A stretch of DNA of 27,628 nucleotides from Bacteroidota bacterium (lineage in GTDB: Bacteria; Bacteroidota; Ignavibacteria; Ignavibacteriales; Ignavibacteriaceae). Within the stretch, counting starts at the first letter, position 1. Each line of letters begins with the position of its first letter. Location of the stretch: positions 1 through 27,628 of the forward strand of contig JAJRSV010000013.1 of the NCBI GenBank assembly GCA_024278655.1, read 5' to 3'. Of the stretch, positions 15,636 through 24,370 are shown one piece after another. Under the pieces are notes generated by a model. That model saw only the letters and a program-made list of their open reading frames with translations. It was not told the DNA's origin and did no database searches. A program made the position numbers and the translations under genes.

Positions 15636-18251
15636 ATGCAACAAACTCCTTTAATGGCACAATATTACAAGATTAAGGAAGCGAATCCTGATACGATTCT
15701 GCTTTTCCGCATCGGCGACTTCTTCGAGACATTCGAAGACGATGCAAAAATAGCTTCCAAAGTATTGGGCATTACTTTAACCAAGCGATCGAACGGGGCT
15801 GCCGAAGATGTACCTTTAGCCGGATTTCCGCATCACGCAATCGATACTTACCTGCCGAAGTTAGTAAGAGCCGGTTACAGGGTTGCTGTTTGCGAGCAGG
15901 TGGAAAATCCGAAGTTTGCAAAGGGCATTGTAAAAAGGGAAGTGGTTGAAGTTGTTACGCCGGGCGTTACGTTATCGGAAAAGCTGCTCGATCATAAAAG
16001 AAATAATTACCTTGCCGCCGTTTGTGTGAAGAACGAAGTAGCCGGTATTTCATTTGCCGATATTTCCACAGGCGAGTTTTACGCATACGAAATTCCGGAA
16101 AGCGAATTAACACAGCAACTGGAATCCATTCAGGCATCCGAAATTCTGATTCCTAAAAAGGATAAAGATTATCTGATTCCATTAATTAAAAAAGTAAACT
16201 CTTCCGTAAGAGTAACGAAGATTGACGATTGGATATTCAATTACGAATACGGAAAGGAACTGCTGTTGATGCAGTTCAAAACGGTAAACCTTAAGGGCTT
16301 CGGGGTTGAACACCTGAACGAAGGTTTAGTAGCGGCTGGTGTTGTGTTAAGCTACCTGCAGGAAACACAAAAGTCGAACCTTTCGCATCTTAACAGCATC
16401 TCGCTTTACAATCATTCCGATTATATGATTCTGGACGCATCGACGCGGAGAAACCTCGAGATTACTTTTACGATGCAGGACGGCGGGAGGGAAGGTTCGT
16501 TAATTTCCATTCTCGACAGAACAAGTACAGCAATGGGCGGCAGGTTATTAAAGAAATGGATATCACTGCCTTTGCGCGATTTAAATTCTATTCAAAAGAG
16601 ATTAGATAGTGTAGAAGAATTAATCAAAGAGAAAAATGTAAGAAAGAAAATAGTAAATGAATTAAAGGAAATCGGTGACCTCGAAAGATTAATTTCGCGC
16701 ATAAGCACCGGCAGGGCAAATCCCCGCGAAGTAGTAGCATTAAAGTCGTCGCTTAAAAAGCTTCCCGCAGTAATAGAACAGCTTTCAAAATTAAAAAGTG
16801 AAACGCTTAATCAGATAAGGGAAGGACTTGACCCGCTGAACGAGCTTGTAGAAAAAATTCAAACGGCAATTGTAGATTCTCCACCGATGAACATAAACGA
16901 CGGTGGAATAATAAGAAACGGCTTTAGTGTTGAACTCGATGAGTTAAGAGATATTGCCTTCCACGGAAAGGACTGGATTGCGCAGCTTCAGAAATCGGAA
17001 AGGGAGAAGACCGGTATTCCTTCGCTAAAGGTAAGTTATAATAAAGTCTTCGGTTATTATATTGAAATAAGCAACGCGCATAAAAACAAAATTCCCGAAT
17101 CATACATAAGAAAGCAAACGCTTGTTAACTCCGAGCGTTACATTACTCCCGAGTTAAAAGAGTACGAAGAGAAAATTCTTAATGCGGAAGAAAAGATATA
17201 CGAGCTCGAGTCGCAGTTGTTTAACGAAATACGGCTGTTAGCAGCATCCGAAGTAAGAACGATACAACAAAATGCCCGGCTCATTGCTATGCTCGATTGC
17301 TTCATCTCATTTGCCGAATGTGCCGAAGCATATAACTACTGCAAACCACTTTTAACCGAAGGAACAAGGTTAGAAATTATAAAAGGTCGCCACCCGGTTG
17401 TGGAACAGATACTACCTCCCGGAGAAAAATTTCATCCGAACGATTGCGTAATGGATAACGAGGAGAACCAGATTATAATTTTAACCGGACCGAACATGGC
17501 GGGTAAATCTGTTTATCTCAGGCAGGTTGGTTTGATTGTGCTGCTGGCTCAAATCGGTTCTTATGTTCCTGCCGAAAAAGCAGAGATTGGAATTGTCGAC
17601 AGAATATTTACACGCGTCGGTGCAAGCGATAATATATCCGCCGGCGAAAGTACTTTTTTGGTAGAGATGCAGGAAGCAGCAAACATTTTAAATAACGCAA
17701 CAAGTAAAAGTCTTATCTTGCTCGATGAAATAGGACGCGGCACAAGCACGTTCGACGGAATATCGATTGCCTGGGCTATTACCGAATACCTGCATGAGAA
17801 CAGCGAGGTATCGGCAAAAACACTTTTCGCTACACATTACCACGAACTGAATGAAATGTCTGAGATTTTTCCGAGGATAAAAAATTATAAAGTTGAAGTA
17901 AGAGAGTACGACGATAAAGTTATCTTCCTTCACAAAGTAAATCCGGGCAGGGCTGACCACAGCTACGGAATACAGGTTGCACAAATGGCAGGGCTTCCGC
18001 GCTTCGTTACAAGCCGCGCAAAAGAAGTTCTGCAAAATCTTGAGAGCAAAGAGTTAACTCCATACGAGGAGAAGAAAGAAAAATTAAGAAAGCTGCAACG
18101 ACCCGACAATCAAATCAGTCTGTTCGAGTTTAAGGACGATAAACTCAGGGACGAACTTAAACAACTTGAGATTGATAATCTTACTCCAATTGAAGCATTA
18201 AACAAACTAAACGAACTAAAAAAGAAAGTGAAAGATGAAAAAGGCAAATAA
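15636..18251 (+). CDS. mutS: DNA mismatch repair protein MutS
   Basis: An 871-residue MutS1-type mismatch recognition ATPase, normal in length. The N-terminal mismatch-reading motif GDFFETFEDDA (27-37) keeps the Phe-x-Glu (F29, E31) that contacts the mispaired base. It is followed by connector, lever and clamp domains. The ATPase has Walker A GPNMAGKS (618-625), then SAGESTFLVEM (signature loop) and Walker B LILLDEIGRG (D697, E698). A C-terminal TPIEALNKLNELKKKV is the helix pair used for dimer and tetramer contact. The start is chosen because TPLMAQY directly precedes the first conserved helix, as in other MutS proteins; the ribosome site is weak. The last 17 bases overlap the next gene. Confidence 0.98.
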   Translation: MQQTPLMAQYYKIKEANPDTILLFRIGDFFETFEDDAKIASKVLGITLTKRSNGAAEDVPLAGFPHHAIDTYLPKLVRAGYRVAVCEQVENPKFAKGIVKREVVEVVTPGVTLSEKLLDHKRNNYLAAVCVKNEVAGISFADISTGEFYAYEIPESELTQQLESIQASEILIPKKDKDYLIPLIKKVNSSVRVTKIDDWIFNYEYGKELLLMQFKTVNLKGFGVEHLNEGLVAAGVVLSYLQETQKSNLSHLNSISLYNHSDYMILDASTRRNLEITFTMQDGGREGSLISILDRTSTAMGGRLLKKWISLPLRDLNSIQKRLDSVEELIKEKNVRKKIVNELKEIGDLERLISRISTGRANPREVVALKSSLKKLPAVIEQLSKLKSETLNQIREGLDPLNELVEKIQTAIVDSPPMNINDGGIIRNGFSVELDELRDIAFHGKDWIAQLQKSEREKTGIPSLKVSYNKVFGYYIEISNAHKNKIPESYIRKQTLVNSERYITPELKEYEEKILNAEEKIYELESQLFNEIRLLAASEVRTIQQNARLIAMLDCFISFAECAEAYNYCKPLLTEGTRLEIIKGRHPVVEQILPPGEKFHPNDCVMDNEENQIIILTGPNMAGKSVYLRQVGLIVLLAQIGSYVPAEKAEIGIVDRIFTRVGASDNISAGESTFLVEMQEAANILNNATSKSLILLDEIGRGTSTFDGISIAWAITEYLHENSEVSAKTLFATHYHELNEMSEIFPRIKNYKVEVREYDDKVIFLHKVNPGRADHSYGIQVAQMAGLPRFVTSRAKEVLQNLESKELTPYEEKKEKLRKLQRPDNQISLFEFKDDKLRDELKQLEIDNLTPIEALNKLNELKKKVKDEKGK

Positions 18252-18873
18252 AATATTTTACCTGATTCTGTTTTTATTAACAGCAGCATTAATTGTAAGC
18301 TGCAATAAGGAAGAAAAAAAATACAGCGGTTTAAGTGATGAATACGTAAAAACACTGCTTCAGGAAAGAGCAGAAAAAGACAGCTTAATGAGATATGATG
18401 AGTATTCTCCGTTTAACCGCGATAAAAAAGCTATATGGGCTCCGCTAAGTTATTATGAACCGACGGCTGAATTTATTTTCAAATCTAAATTTTATCCTTA
18501 CGAAAAAGTCGATACCGTGTTGGTTGCGGGAACGCGTGGAGAAATGAGGAAAGTATTGAAAGAAGGATATGTGAAACTGAATTACAAAGGCAAGGAATAT
18601 AAACTGAACGTCTATAAAGGATTTTCAAATAAAGGCGAACCTTATTACAGCATCTGGTTGACCGATAGAACCACAGGCAAGGAAACTTACGGAGTGGGAA
18701 GATATCTGGAATTCGATTTAAACCCGGACACTAATTACGTTTATACTTTAGACTTTAACAGAGCGTACAATCCTTATTGTGCTTACAGTGCCGAATACAC
18801 TTGTCCTATTCCCCGCGAAGAAGATTATATTGACTTTGCGATAAGAGCAGGCGAAAAGACATTTCATCCATAA
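18235..18873 (+). CDS. DUF1684 lipoprotein
   Basis: A 212-residue lipoprotein with lipobox IVSC (C23), so it is probably anchored in the periplasm or outer membrane. The body matches DUF1684: LTDRTTGKETYGVGRYLEFD (142-161) and DFNRAYNPYCAY followed by TCPIP (173-193), including the two conserved cysteines. The family has no firmly established function. The start lies inside the end of mutS (17-base overlap), and an A/G-rich stretch there serves as ribosome site, so translation is likely coupled to mutS. The DAHP synthase gene follows 15 bases later. The grouping of mutS, DUF1684 and DAHP synthase has no obvious functional logic and may be only a shared transcript. Confidence 0.88.
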   Translation: MKKANKIFYLILFLLTAALIVSCNKEEKKYSGLSDEYVKTLLQERAEKDSLMRYDEYSPFNRDKKAIWAPLSYYEPTAEFIFKSKFYPYEKVDTVLVAGTRGEMRKVLKEGYVKLNYKGKEYKLNVYKGFSNKGEPYYSIWLTDRTTGKETYGVGRYLEFDLNPDTNYVYTLDFNRAYNPYCAYSAEYTCPIPREEDYIDFAIRAGEKTFHP

Positions 18874-18888
18874 TAAACGGAGATTAAA

Positions 18889-19902
18889 TTGATAATTGTA
18901 CTTGAAAAGGGGATTAGTGATGAAAAGATTGAAAACGTAATCCGGCATTTGGAGGATTACGGATTTACCGTGCATAAATCAACCGGCGAAGAACAGATAA
19001 TTTTAGGTGCCATAGGTATCCAACCGAATTTTGATACGCGTAAGATTAAAATACTCGAAGGTGTCTCGGCAGTTTACAGGGTAACCGAACCGTTCAGACT
19101 TGCAAGCAGAGGATATCAGAAAGAGAATACAAAAATAAAAATCGGTGATGTAGTAATCGGTTCGAACGATGTTGTTACGATTGCCGGTCCTTGTGCCGTT
19201 GAGAGCGAAGAGCAGATTATGACGATAGCAAAGATTATTAAAGAAGGCGGTGCAAAAATTTTAAGAGGCGGTGCGTTTAAGCCGCGTACATCTCCATATT
19301 CGTTCCAGGGGTTAGGTGAAGACGGATTAAAGTTGTTGCGTAAAGCCGGAGATGAATTCGGGCTGGCGGTAATTACCGAAGTAATGGACCCTGGGCAGGT
19401 GGAACTTGTTGCAAAGTATGCTGATATCTTCCAGCTCGGTGCCCGCAATATGCAGAACTTTCCGCTGCTACGTGAGCTCGGTAAAACCAACAAACCGGTA
19501 ATGATAAAAAGGGGAATGTCCGCCACTATAGATGAATGGCTGATGTCTGCTGAATATATTCTTGCAAGCGGAAATAAAGATGTTATGGTATGCGAGCGCG
19601 GAATAAGAACATTCGAAACATCTACACGCAATACCTTCGATCTTTCTGCCATTCCGGTCATTCATAAAAAAAGTCATTTGCCAATTATTGCAGATCCATC
19701 GCACGCAGTCGGTATTAGAGATAAAGTCATTCCGATGGCAAGAGCCGCCGTTGCTGCAGGTGCCGACGGCTTGATGGTTGAAGTTCACCACGACCCTGCC
19801 GATGCTTTATCCGACGGACCGCAAGCGTTACTGCCGGAACAATTTTTTGAATTGATGGATCAGGTTAAAAAGATTGCTGAGATTATTGGCAGGAAAGCAT
19901 AA
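18889..19902 (+). CDS. aroF: 3-deoxy-7-phosphoheptulonate (DAHP) synthase
   Basis: First enzyme of the shikimate pathway, joining phosphoenolpyruvate and erythrose 4-phosphate. It has 337 residues with a TTG start, six bases after GGAG. Residues 1-70 form the ferredoxin-like regulatory domain (VYRVTEPFRLASR at its end) found in the Thermotoga-type Ibeta enzymes, where it mediates Tyr/Phe feedback inhibition. The TIM barrel has AGPCAVES with metal ligand C102, KPRTSPYSFQG (131-141), and further ligands H272 (DPSHAVG), E298 and D302 (VEVHHDP). All catalytic residues appear intact. The symbol is approximate, since Ibeta enzymes are called aroF, aroG or aroA in different genomes. It ends at a strong hairpin shared with the convergent ompA-like gene. 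Confidence 0.96.
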   Translation: MIIVLEKGISDEKIENVIRHLEDYGFTVHKSTGEEQIILGAIGIQPNFDTRKIKILEGVSAVYRVTEPFRLASRGYQKENTKIKIGDVVIGSNDVVTIAGPCAVESEEQIMTIAKIIKEGGAKILRGGAFKPRTSPYSFQGLGEDGLKLLRKAGDEFGLAVITEVMDPGQVELVAKYADIFQLGARNMQNFPLLRELGKTNKPVMIKRGMSATIDEWLMSAEYILASGNKDVMVCERGIRTFETSTRNTFDLSAIPVIHKKSHLPIIADPSHAVGIRDKVIPMARAAVAAGADGLMVEVHHDPADALSDGPQALLPEQFFELMDQVKKIAEIIGRKA

Positions 19903-19932
19903 AAAAAGCTGCAACCTGATTTAGTTGCAGCT
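19901..19932 (-). terminator. Intrinsic terminator of the curli/OmpA transcript
   Basis: AGCTGCAAC (19907-19915) and GTTGCAGCT (19924-19932) are perfect complements around an 8-base loop. Read on the minus strand the stem is followed directly by a run of T (19906-19901), a classic terminator for the ompA-like gene. On the plus strand the stem lies just after the DAHP synthase stop but has no T-run, so it would work less well in that direction. Confidence 0.85.
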
Positions 19933-19960
19933 AATAATAAATTACATTTTAAGTTAAAGT

Positions 19961-21517
19961 TTATTCAACTCTAATTAAAACAACCCTGCGGTTTGCTCTT
20001 CTTCCTTCAGGTGTATTATTGTCGGCAATAGGAAAGTCTTCACCCAACCCTACTACTTCAAACCGGTCTTTGCTAAGTCCTCTCGATATAAAGTAATTAA
20101 ACACAGACTGCGCCCTGAGCAATGACAATGTTTTATTATATTCTTTACCGCCCCTGTTATCGGTATGACCTTCAATTCTCCATCTTGTACCGGGTCTCAG
20201 TTTTATTTTATTGATAACCGCATCCAACTCTTCGTAAGCCTGCGGCGAAAGTATGGCTTCACCCGGTCTGAAAAGGGTAGAGGCATCAAAAATATATTCA
20301 TAAAACTCATCGGAACAGCCATCGGGTGTAACGCGTATTCCGGCGGGTGTGTTCGGGCATTTATCAAGATAATTCGGTACTCCGTCGTTGTCAGAATCCA
20401 ACGGGCAACCGGAGTTGTCAACTTGTATTCCTTCGGGAGTATTCGGACATTTATCAAGGTAATCCGGTACGGTATCACCGTCGGTATCTGTCGGGCATCC
20501 CTGCTGGTTTACTCTTATTCCCATCGGTGTTTCAGGGCAATGGTCAAGATAATCGGGTATACCGTCCCTGTCCGAATCGATAGGACAGCCGTAACGGTTC
20601 ACACGAACGTTCTCAGGCGTTTGCGGACACTTATCAAAGTAATCGGGTATACCGTCTCCATCGGAGTCAACCGGGCAGCCGTTAGCATCTACCTGGACGT
20701 TTGCGGGTGTATTCGAGCATACATCCAGATAATCGGGCACACCGTCTCTGTCGGTATCAATCGGGCAGCCGAACTCATCAACCTCAACACCTTCCGGTGT
20801 ATCGGGGCATACATCATCGGCATCCCTAACACCGTCTTTGTCGGTGTCTTTTTTGTAAACTATGTAATAATTAATTCCTGCATAAAATGTAGAAAAGATA
20901 TCATCTTCGTTTCCTTTCTGGATATCATCCAGCCAATCGTTAAAGTTAAAGACGATTCCGCCGGAAGCGTTTAACGATACCTGATCGGTTATAAAATATT
21001 GAAGTGATAAATCCAGATTTAAATTAACATCGTTTTTACTGTATAATCCGGCTGAGTTATTCGGCAGTTTGTTGTTGTTTTTATCTTTTGGGTTGAACTG
21101 CAAATAAGATAATCCGACAAAAACAGAAGGATAAAAATCTTCGGCAATTCTGTAACCGTAATTTAGCCCACCACCTATAAAAGTAATGTCTGTTTGAAAT
21201 TCCGGTGAAGGTTTTCTGCTATCTTCGCCTTTTAATTGTCCTGTTCCCCCATAGAGTTTCACACCGACAAAATGGTTAGTATAAGTATTAAAATAATATC
21301 CTACCGCACCACGCCAGATGAATCCGGGAACTGAAGTTTTGTAATCTGTAAAAGGAACGGTTAAACCGGCTTCAGCAGAAATATAAACTGACCCCATTAG
21401 AGTATGGATAATCTTTCCGTTGTTAGATTGGGAGAAACCGGAGGATGAAAGAATTCCCGCCAAAAGAATTTGAAAGACAATTCGAGAAAAAGTATTGTTG
21501 AACATTTTTGTCTGCAT
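19961..21517 (-). CDS. OmpA-family protein with thrombospondin type 3 repeats
   Basis: A 518-residue outer-membrane protein. After the signal peptide (ending SGFSQ, about residue 30), residues 40-222 form an eight-strand OmpA-like beta-barrel domain (ISAEAGLTVPF, VGVKLYGGTG, INYYIVYKK). Residues 224-403 are six 30-residue TSP3 calcium-binding repeats of the form DxDxDGxPDYxDxCPxTPxGxxVxxxGCP. Residues about 408-518 are an OmpA C-terminal peptidoglycan-binding domain, with IEGHTDNRGG and the closing NTPEGRRANRRV. It should link outer membrane and cell wall. A second ATG at codon 5 is an equally possible start; neither has a good ribosome site. It lies 67 bases after the propeller lipoprotein gene and ends at a strong terminator, making it the probable last gene of the curli-linked transcript. 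Confidence 0.93.
   Translation of the reverse strand: MQTKMFNNTFSRIVFQILLAGILSSSGFSQSNNGKIIHTLMGSVYISAEAGLTVPFTDYKTSVPGFIWRGAVGYYFNTYTNHFVGVKLYGGTGQLKGEDSRKPSPEFQTDITFIGGGLNYGYRIAEDFYPSVFVGLSYLQFNPKDKNNNKLPNNSAGLYSKNDVNLNLDLSLQYFITDQVSLNASGGIVFNFNDWLDDIQKGNEDDIFSTFYAGINYYIVYKKDTDKDGVRDADDVCPDTPEGVEVDEFGCPIDTDRDGVPDYLDVCSNTPANVQVDANGCPVDSDGDGIPDYFDKCPQTPENVRVNRYGCPIDSDRDGIPDYLDHCPETPMGIRVNQQGCPTDTDGDTVPDYLDKCPNTPEGIQVDNSGCPLDSDNDGVPNYLDKCPNTPAGIRVTPDGCSDEFYEYIFDASTLFRPGEAILSPQAYEELDAVINKIKLRPGTRWRIEGHTDNRGGKEYNKTLSLLRAQSVFNYFISRGLSKDRFEVVGLGEDFPIADNNTPEGRRANRRVVLIRVE
20309..20848 (-). repeat. Six in-frame 90-base TSP3 repeats
   Basis: Six tandem 90-base units inside the ompA-like gene, each encoding 30 residues with a D-x-D-x-D calcium loop and two cysteines (unit 6 ends CSD where the others end CP and one residue). 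The units are diverged at DNA level but share blocks such as the CCGTC and ATAATC words. The repetition also explains a long spurious open frame on the opposite strand. Confidence 0.85.
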
Positions 21518-21584
21518 ATTTGTTTAAGGTTGCATTAGGCATAAAAATAAATTTATAGAGTAATCAATCTTTCGGTATCATTTA

Positions 21585-23084
21585 CTAACGCCATTCGGGT
21601 GTTTGAGCATCTGAAAAAACTTTAGTACGTTCTTCACCTATTATATCTGCTATCCAAATATCTGTTGGATTTAGATTGTCGTTAGTTGTATTTTCAAAAA
21701 TTACAAACGCGCCGTTCGGTGAAAATCTCGGATGTAAATCATTAGTTCCATTTGGTTTATTGACAGACAAATCGATAAATGTTGAATCGGTTATACCTTT
21801 GATGAACATATGTGCATTCAGTTGTCTGCCGGTTAATGATTCAAAGCCAGACACATCGTGAGTAAATAGTATACTTGATCCATCGATAGAAAAAGACGGG
21901 CTTTCTACTATTCCCGGTAAATTATCAACAAATAGTGTCATGTTAGTTCCGTCTGCATTCATTAAATAAATTTCGGAATCGTAAACTTTTTCGCCAACAG
22001 TTAAAACTACTATTTTATCACCCATAGGAGACCATTCGCACTCACGAAAGTTTCGTCCTGCCGGTGCTGTTGCAATTAAATTTAAATTAGCACCGTTTTC
22101 ATCAATTGTATAAAGTGAATTATAGTGACTGTAAACGAACTTACCTCCATCCGGTGACCAGCTAAAACCGCTTCCGTTGTTATTAAACCCTGCTATTGGC
22201 AAAGTAGTTACCCTGAATACGTTTTTGCCGTTTCTGTCCATAGTATAAATATGGTATTCACCGTTTTCATCCGAAGAGAAAGCAATTTTTGTACGGTTAG
22301 GTTTAAGCCTGGGCCACCAATCCCGAAAAGGGCGGTTTGTTAACCTGATAACATCTGTTTCGGAAGTATCTGAAGTGTAAATTTCGAAATTACCCGACCG
22401 GTCTGATGAATATAAAAAATTATAATCCGGCATTTGTCTCGTAGTAAAAGTCCATACATCACCGTCGGTAATTAACGTATCGCTCAGCTTTGAATTAACC
22501 TGCCAAAAATATGTCATACCGTAAACCAGATCCTGAACATGCACAGTAGTATCGGCAAGATCCGATACCAACAAAGTCTGATCGGGTGAATCGGCATCGT
22601 AAAAGTATACGTCAAATGTTAATTGCAAATTACTATCCTCAATAGCCGGTTGCCAGGAAAGATCCAGCTCCCTGAGTTGATCGGTAGCATTGTTTGCCGG
22701 ATTAGGGTTTATCACTTTCCCCGGCGGCTCCGTTGTCGGTGCTTTTTCTAAAAATATTGTTGCTTCGGTTACCTGGTTTTCTTTTACTGCAACACTAACC
22801 GTCTTTTTATTGTAACCAGTTTTAGTAACCGAAATAGAATACGAGCCGACTTTAATATCTTCAATTAAGAATTCACCCTTCGAGTTGGTTACTATTGAAC
22901 TTGTGGGAGGTGCCGTTGTTATGCTGGCATCTTCTATCGGTTCGTTAGTTTCGGCATCGAGTACCAGCCCTGAAATCGAACCGAAAAATACAGGTTGAAT
23001 GGTGTCTTCCTTGCAGGAATACAAAAACATCAACCCGAGAAAAATAAGAACAAAAGTTCTATAGAACTTACCGCTATGTTTCAT
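21585..23084 (-). CDS. Lipoprotein with regulatory-like, Fn3-like and propeller domains
   Basis: A lipoprotein of 499 residues from the preferred start, where GGAGAG lies nine bases upstream of the ATG at 23084; an in-frame ATG five codons earlier (23099) is less well placed. Parts in order, numbered from MKHSGK: signal with lipobox LYSC (C24); a carboxypeptidase-regulatory-like domain (about 35-105, SISGLVLDAETNEPIEDA); a fibronectin III-like domain (about 115-205); and a TolB/PD40-type beta-propeller with repeated blades such as RLKPNRTKIAFSSDE, FSWSPDGGKFVYSH and PRFSPNGAFVIFE. It is probably on the outer membrane and binds protein or peptidoglycan partners. It starts 38 bases after the CsgH-like gene and precedes the ompA-like gene, so it is probably part of the curli transcript. 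The exact role is unknown. Confidence 0.85.
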   Translation of the reverse strand: MKHSGKFYRTFVLIFLGLMFLYSCKEDTIQPVFFGSISGLVLDAETNEPIEDASITTAPPTSSIVTNSKGEFLIEDIKVGSYSISVTKTGYNKKTVSVAVKENQVTEATIFLEKAPTTEPPGKVINPNPANNATDQLRELDLSWQPAIEDSNLQLTFDVYFYDADSPDQTLLVSDLADTTVHVQDLVYGMTYFWQVNSKLSDTLITDGDVWTFTTRQMPDYNFLYSSDRSGNFEIYTSDTSETDVIRLTNRPFRDWWPRLKPNRTKIAFSSDENGEYHIYTMDRNGKNVFRVTTLPIAGFNNNGSGFSWSPDGGKFVYSHYNSLYTIDENGANLNLIATAPAGRNFRECEWSPMGDKIVVLTVGEKVYDSEIYLMNADGTNMTLFVDNLPGIVESPSFSIDGSSILFTHDVSGFESLTGRQLNAHMFIKGITDSTFIDLSVNKPNGTNDLHPRFSPNGAFVIFENTTNDNLNPTDIWIADIIGEERTKVFSDAQTPEWR

Positions 23085-23122
23085 TATAAGACTCTCCATA
23101 CTTTCCGATGTGTTAAACTTAT

Positions 23123-23515
23123 TTAGTAGCCGTAAAATACTGAATCTACGGCAATTACTTCATACTGTTGATTTAGTACTTTGAGAAAAACTTTGCATTT
23201 CAAATTGTTATCAATATTTAGGCCAACCTTTGAGAGTAAAACCTTCTGCTTTGGCGGGACAATTTTTTTGCCGGATTGAGTGGATTTCGAATTCCCGCTT
23301 TTACTTTTTTTATACAAATCTAATATATAAAAAATTTCTTTCTCTTTTGATTTTCCGTTATAATAATAACCTTTTACACTAATTTTCCCGTTTCCCTGAG
23401 TGATTTCAATTTCTGCTTTAGATTGCGATTCTTGCAGGATGCCGGGGAGGATTAAAATCTGCGGATTGAAAATTAGCAGAATACCAGCCGTAATGATTAT
23501 AATTATAGGGTTCAC
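23123..23515 (-). CDS. csgH: CsgH-like curli assembly protein
   Basis: A 130-residue exported or membrane-anchored protein with a GTG start and a hydrophobic N-terminus (about 4-27). The remainder is a small beta-sandwich whose order and signature words match the CsgH/CsgC-type curli modulators: IEITQGNGKISVKGYYYNG (36-54), FYILDLYKKSKSGNSKSTQS (62-81), then VPPKQKVLLSKVGLNI (86-101). CsgH/CsgC proteins sit in the periplasm and prevent curlin subunits from forming fibres too early. Its place directly after three curlin-repeat genes supports the call. No cysteine pair resembling E. coli CsgC is present, as expected for CsgH. The assignment is from pattern memory, not a search. The start is uncertain because the ribosome site is weak. 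Confidence 0.72.
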   Translation of the reverse strand: MNPIIIIITAGILLIFNPQILILPGILQESQSKAEIEITQGNGKISVKGYYYNGKSKEKEIFYILDLYKKSKSGNSKSTQSGKKIVPPKQKVLLSKVGLNIDNNLKCKVFLKVLNQQYEVIAVDSVFYGY

Positions 23516-23687
23516 TTGCTGATACCTGTAATTAATATTGATTGAATAAGTTTCATTTGGCTTAAATGATGAATTAGAATAATTCTACAGTCTAATTTAA
23601 TCTCATTTTCGTACAAATGAAATAGATTTTAAAATTATATTACGGGAATTGAATTTTTCTTAGTTAATCTATCAATTAGGGATGCAA

Positions 23688-24257
23688 TTATGGCAGATAT
23701 ACGTTGCCATTTACTATAATTGTTGTTATGCCAACACCCACCTGGCTGATTGAGTAACCCACCGATTCCCCGTTATTTTCTACCTGAATTAATTCATTGT
23801 AACTACCCTGCTGTAATACATCATACTCCAATCCTTGTCCAACTATTTCCTGATTCACATAATTATTGTTACCGTTCTGGTCGATATCTATACTGATATC
23901 ATTTCCGGTTAAATTAACTTTTGCATAATTATAATTTCCGTTCTGAGAAATGCTTCCGTTTAGTCCGCTTCCGAATTCGTTTAAAATAGCCGTATTAAAA
24001 TCACCCGATTGATTTATCAGACCGATGTTACCATTTAGTGCATTAGTTAAAGTTTGATTAATATTTGCTGAGTTTTCAATTCCAACCTGATCGATAAATG
24101 CCTGGTTGGTGATAATCGAATTATTAAAAGTTTCGGCTCGCTTATTAATCGAACTCAGAATCTGATCTTCAACATCCGAGATAGTTTGCGCCGTTGCAAT
24201 TTCAAAAAAGAGTATTAAACTAAAGACTAAGAAAGAAACGAATTTTATTTTTTTCAT
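23688..24257 (-). CDS. Short divergent curlin-repeat protein, candidate nucleator
   Basis: A 189-residue secreted protein with signal peptide ending ATAQ (about residue 24). A 25-residue linker with acidic and polar residues follows. Then come degenerate 11-residue curlin-like strands, for example FIDQVGIENSANINQTL, GLINQSGDFNTAIL, GSISQNGNYNYAKV, IDIDQNGNNNYVNQ and YSISQVGVG. The Q-x-G-x-x-N core is visible but the serine/alanine positions are poorly kept, and Asn is more common than Asp. In curli systems the shorter, less regular subunit (CsgB) nucleates the major subunit at the cell surface. The same role is inferred here from size, irregularity and location. It lies between the long curlin genes and the CsgH-like gene. 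It could instead be a capping or minor structural subunit. Confidence 0.78.
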   Translation of the reverse strand: MKKIKFVSFLVFSLILFFEIATAQTISDVEDQILSSINKRAETFNNSIITNQAFIDQVGIENSANINQTLTNALNGNIGLINQSGDFNTAILNEFGSGLNGSISQNGNYNYAKVNLTGNDISIDIDQNGNNNYVNQEIVGQGLEYDVLQQGSYNELIQVENNGESVGYSISQVGVGITTIIVNGNVYLP

Positions 24258-24328
24258 TGTTCTACATCAGCTTAAATTAAATAGTAAAAATTTTAACAGC
24301 ACTATTATATATTATATTAAATTAAGTG

Positions 24329-24361
24329 AAATCCCGCAAGACCTGAACTCCTGCAGGATTT
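24329..24361 (-). terminator. Hairpin after the second curlin gene
   Basis: AAATCCCGCAAG (24329-24340) and CCTGCAGGATTT (24350-24361) pair over 12 positions with two G-T pairs, beginning 10 bases beyond the curlin gene's stop on the minus strand. A short T-run is part of the stem and no long U-tract follows. It is therefore more likely a leaky terminator or a 3'-end stabiliser than a full stop. Confidence 0.5.
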
Positions 24362-24370
24362 CGAAATAAG

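Noticed and set aside
20165..20974. Long plus-strand open frame (269 codons)
   Set aside because: It lies opposite the six 90-base TSP3 repeats of the ompA-like gene; periodic repeats keep the antisense frame open. The translation is repetitive and has no ribosome site or family resemblance.
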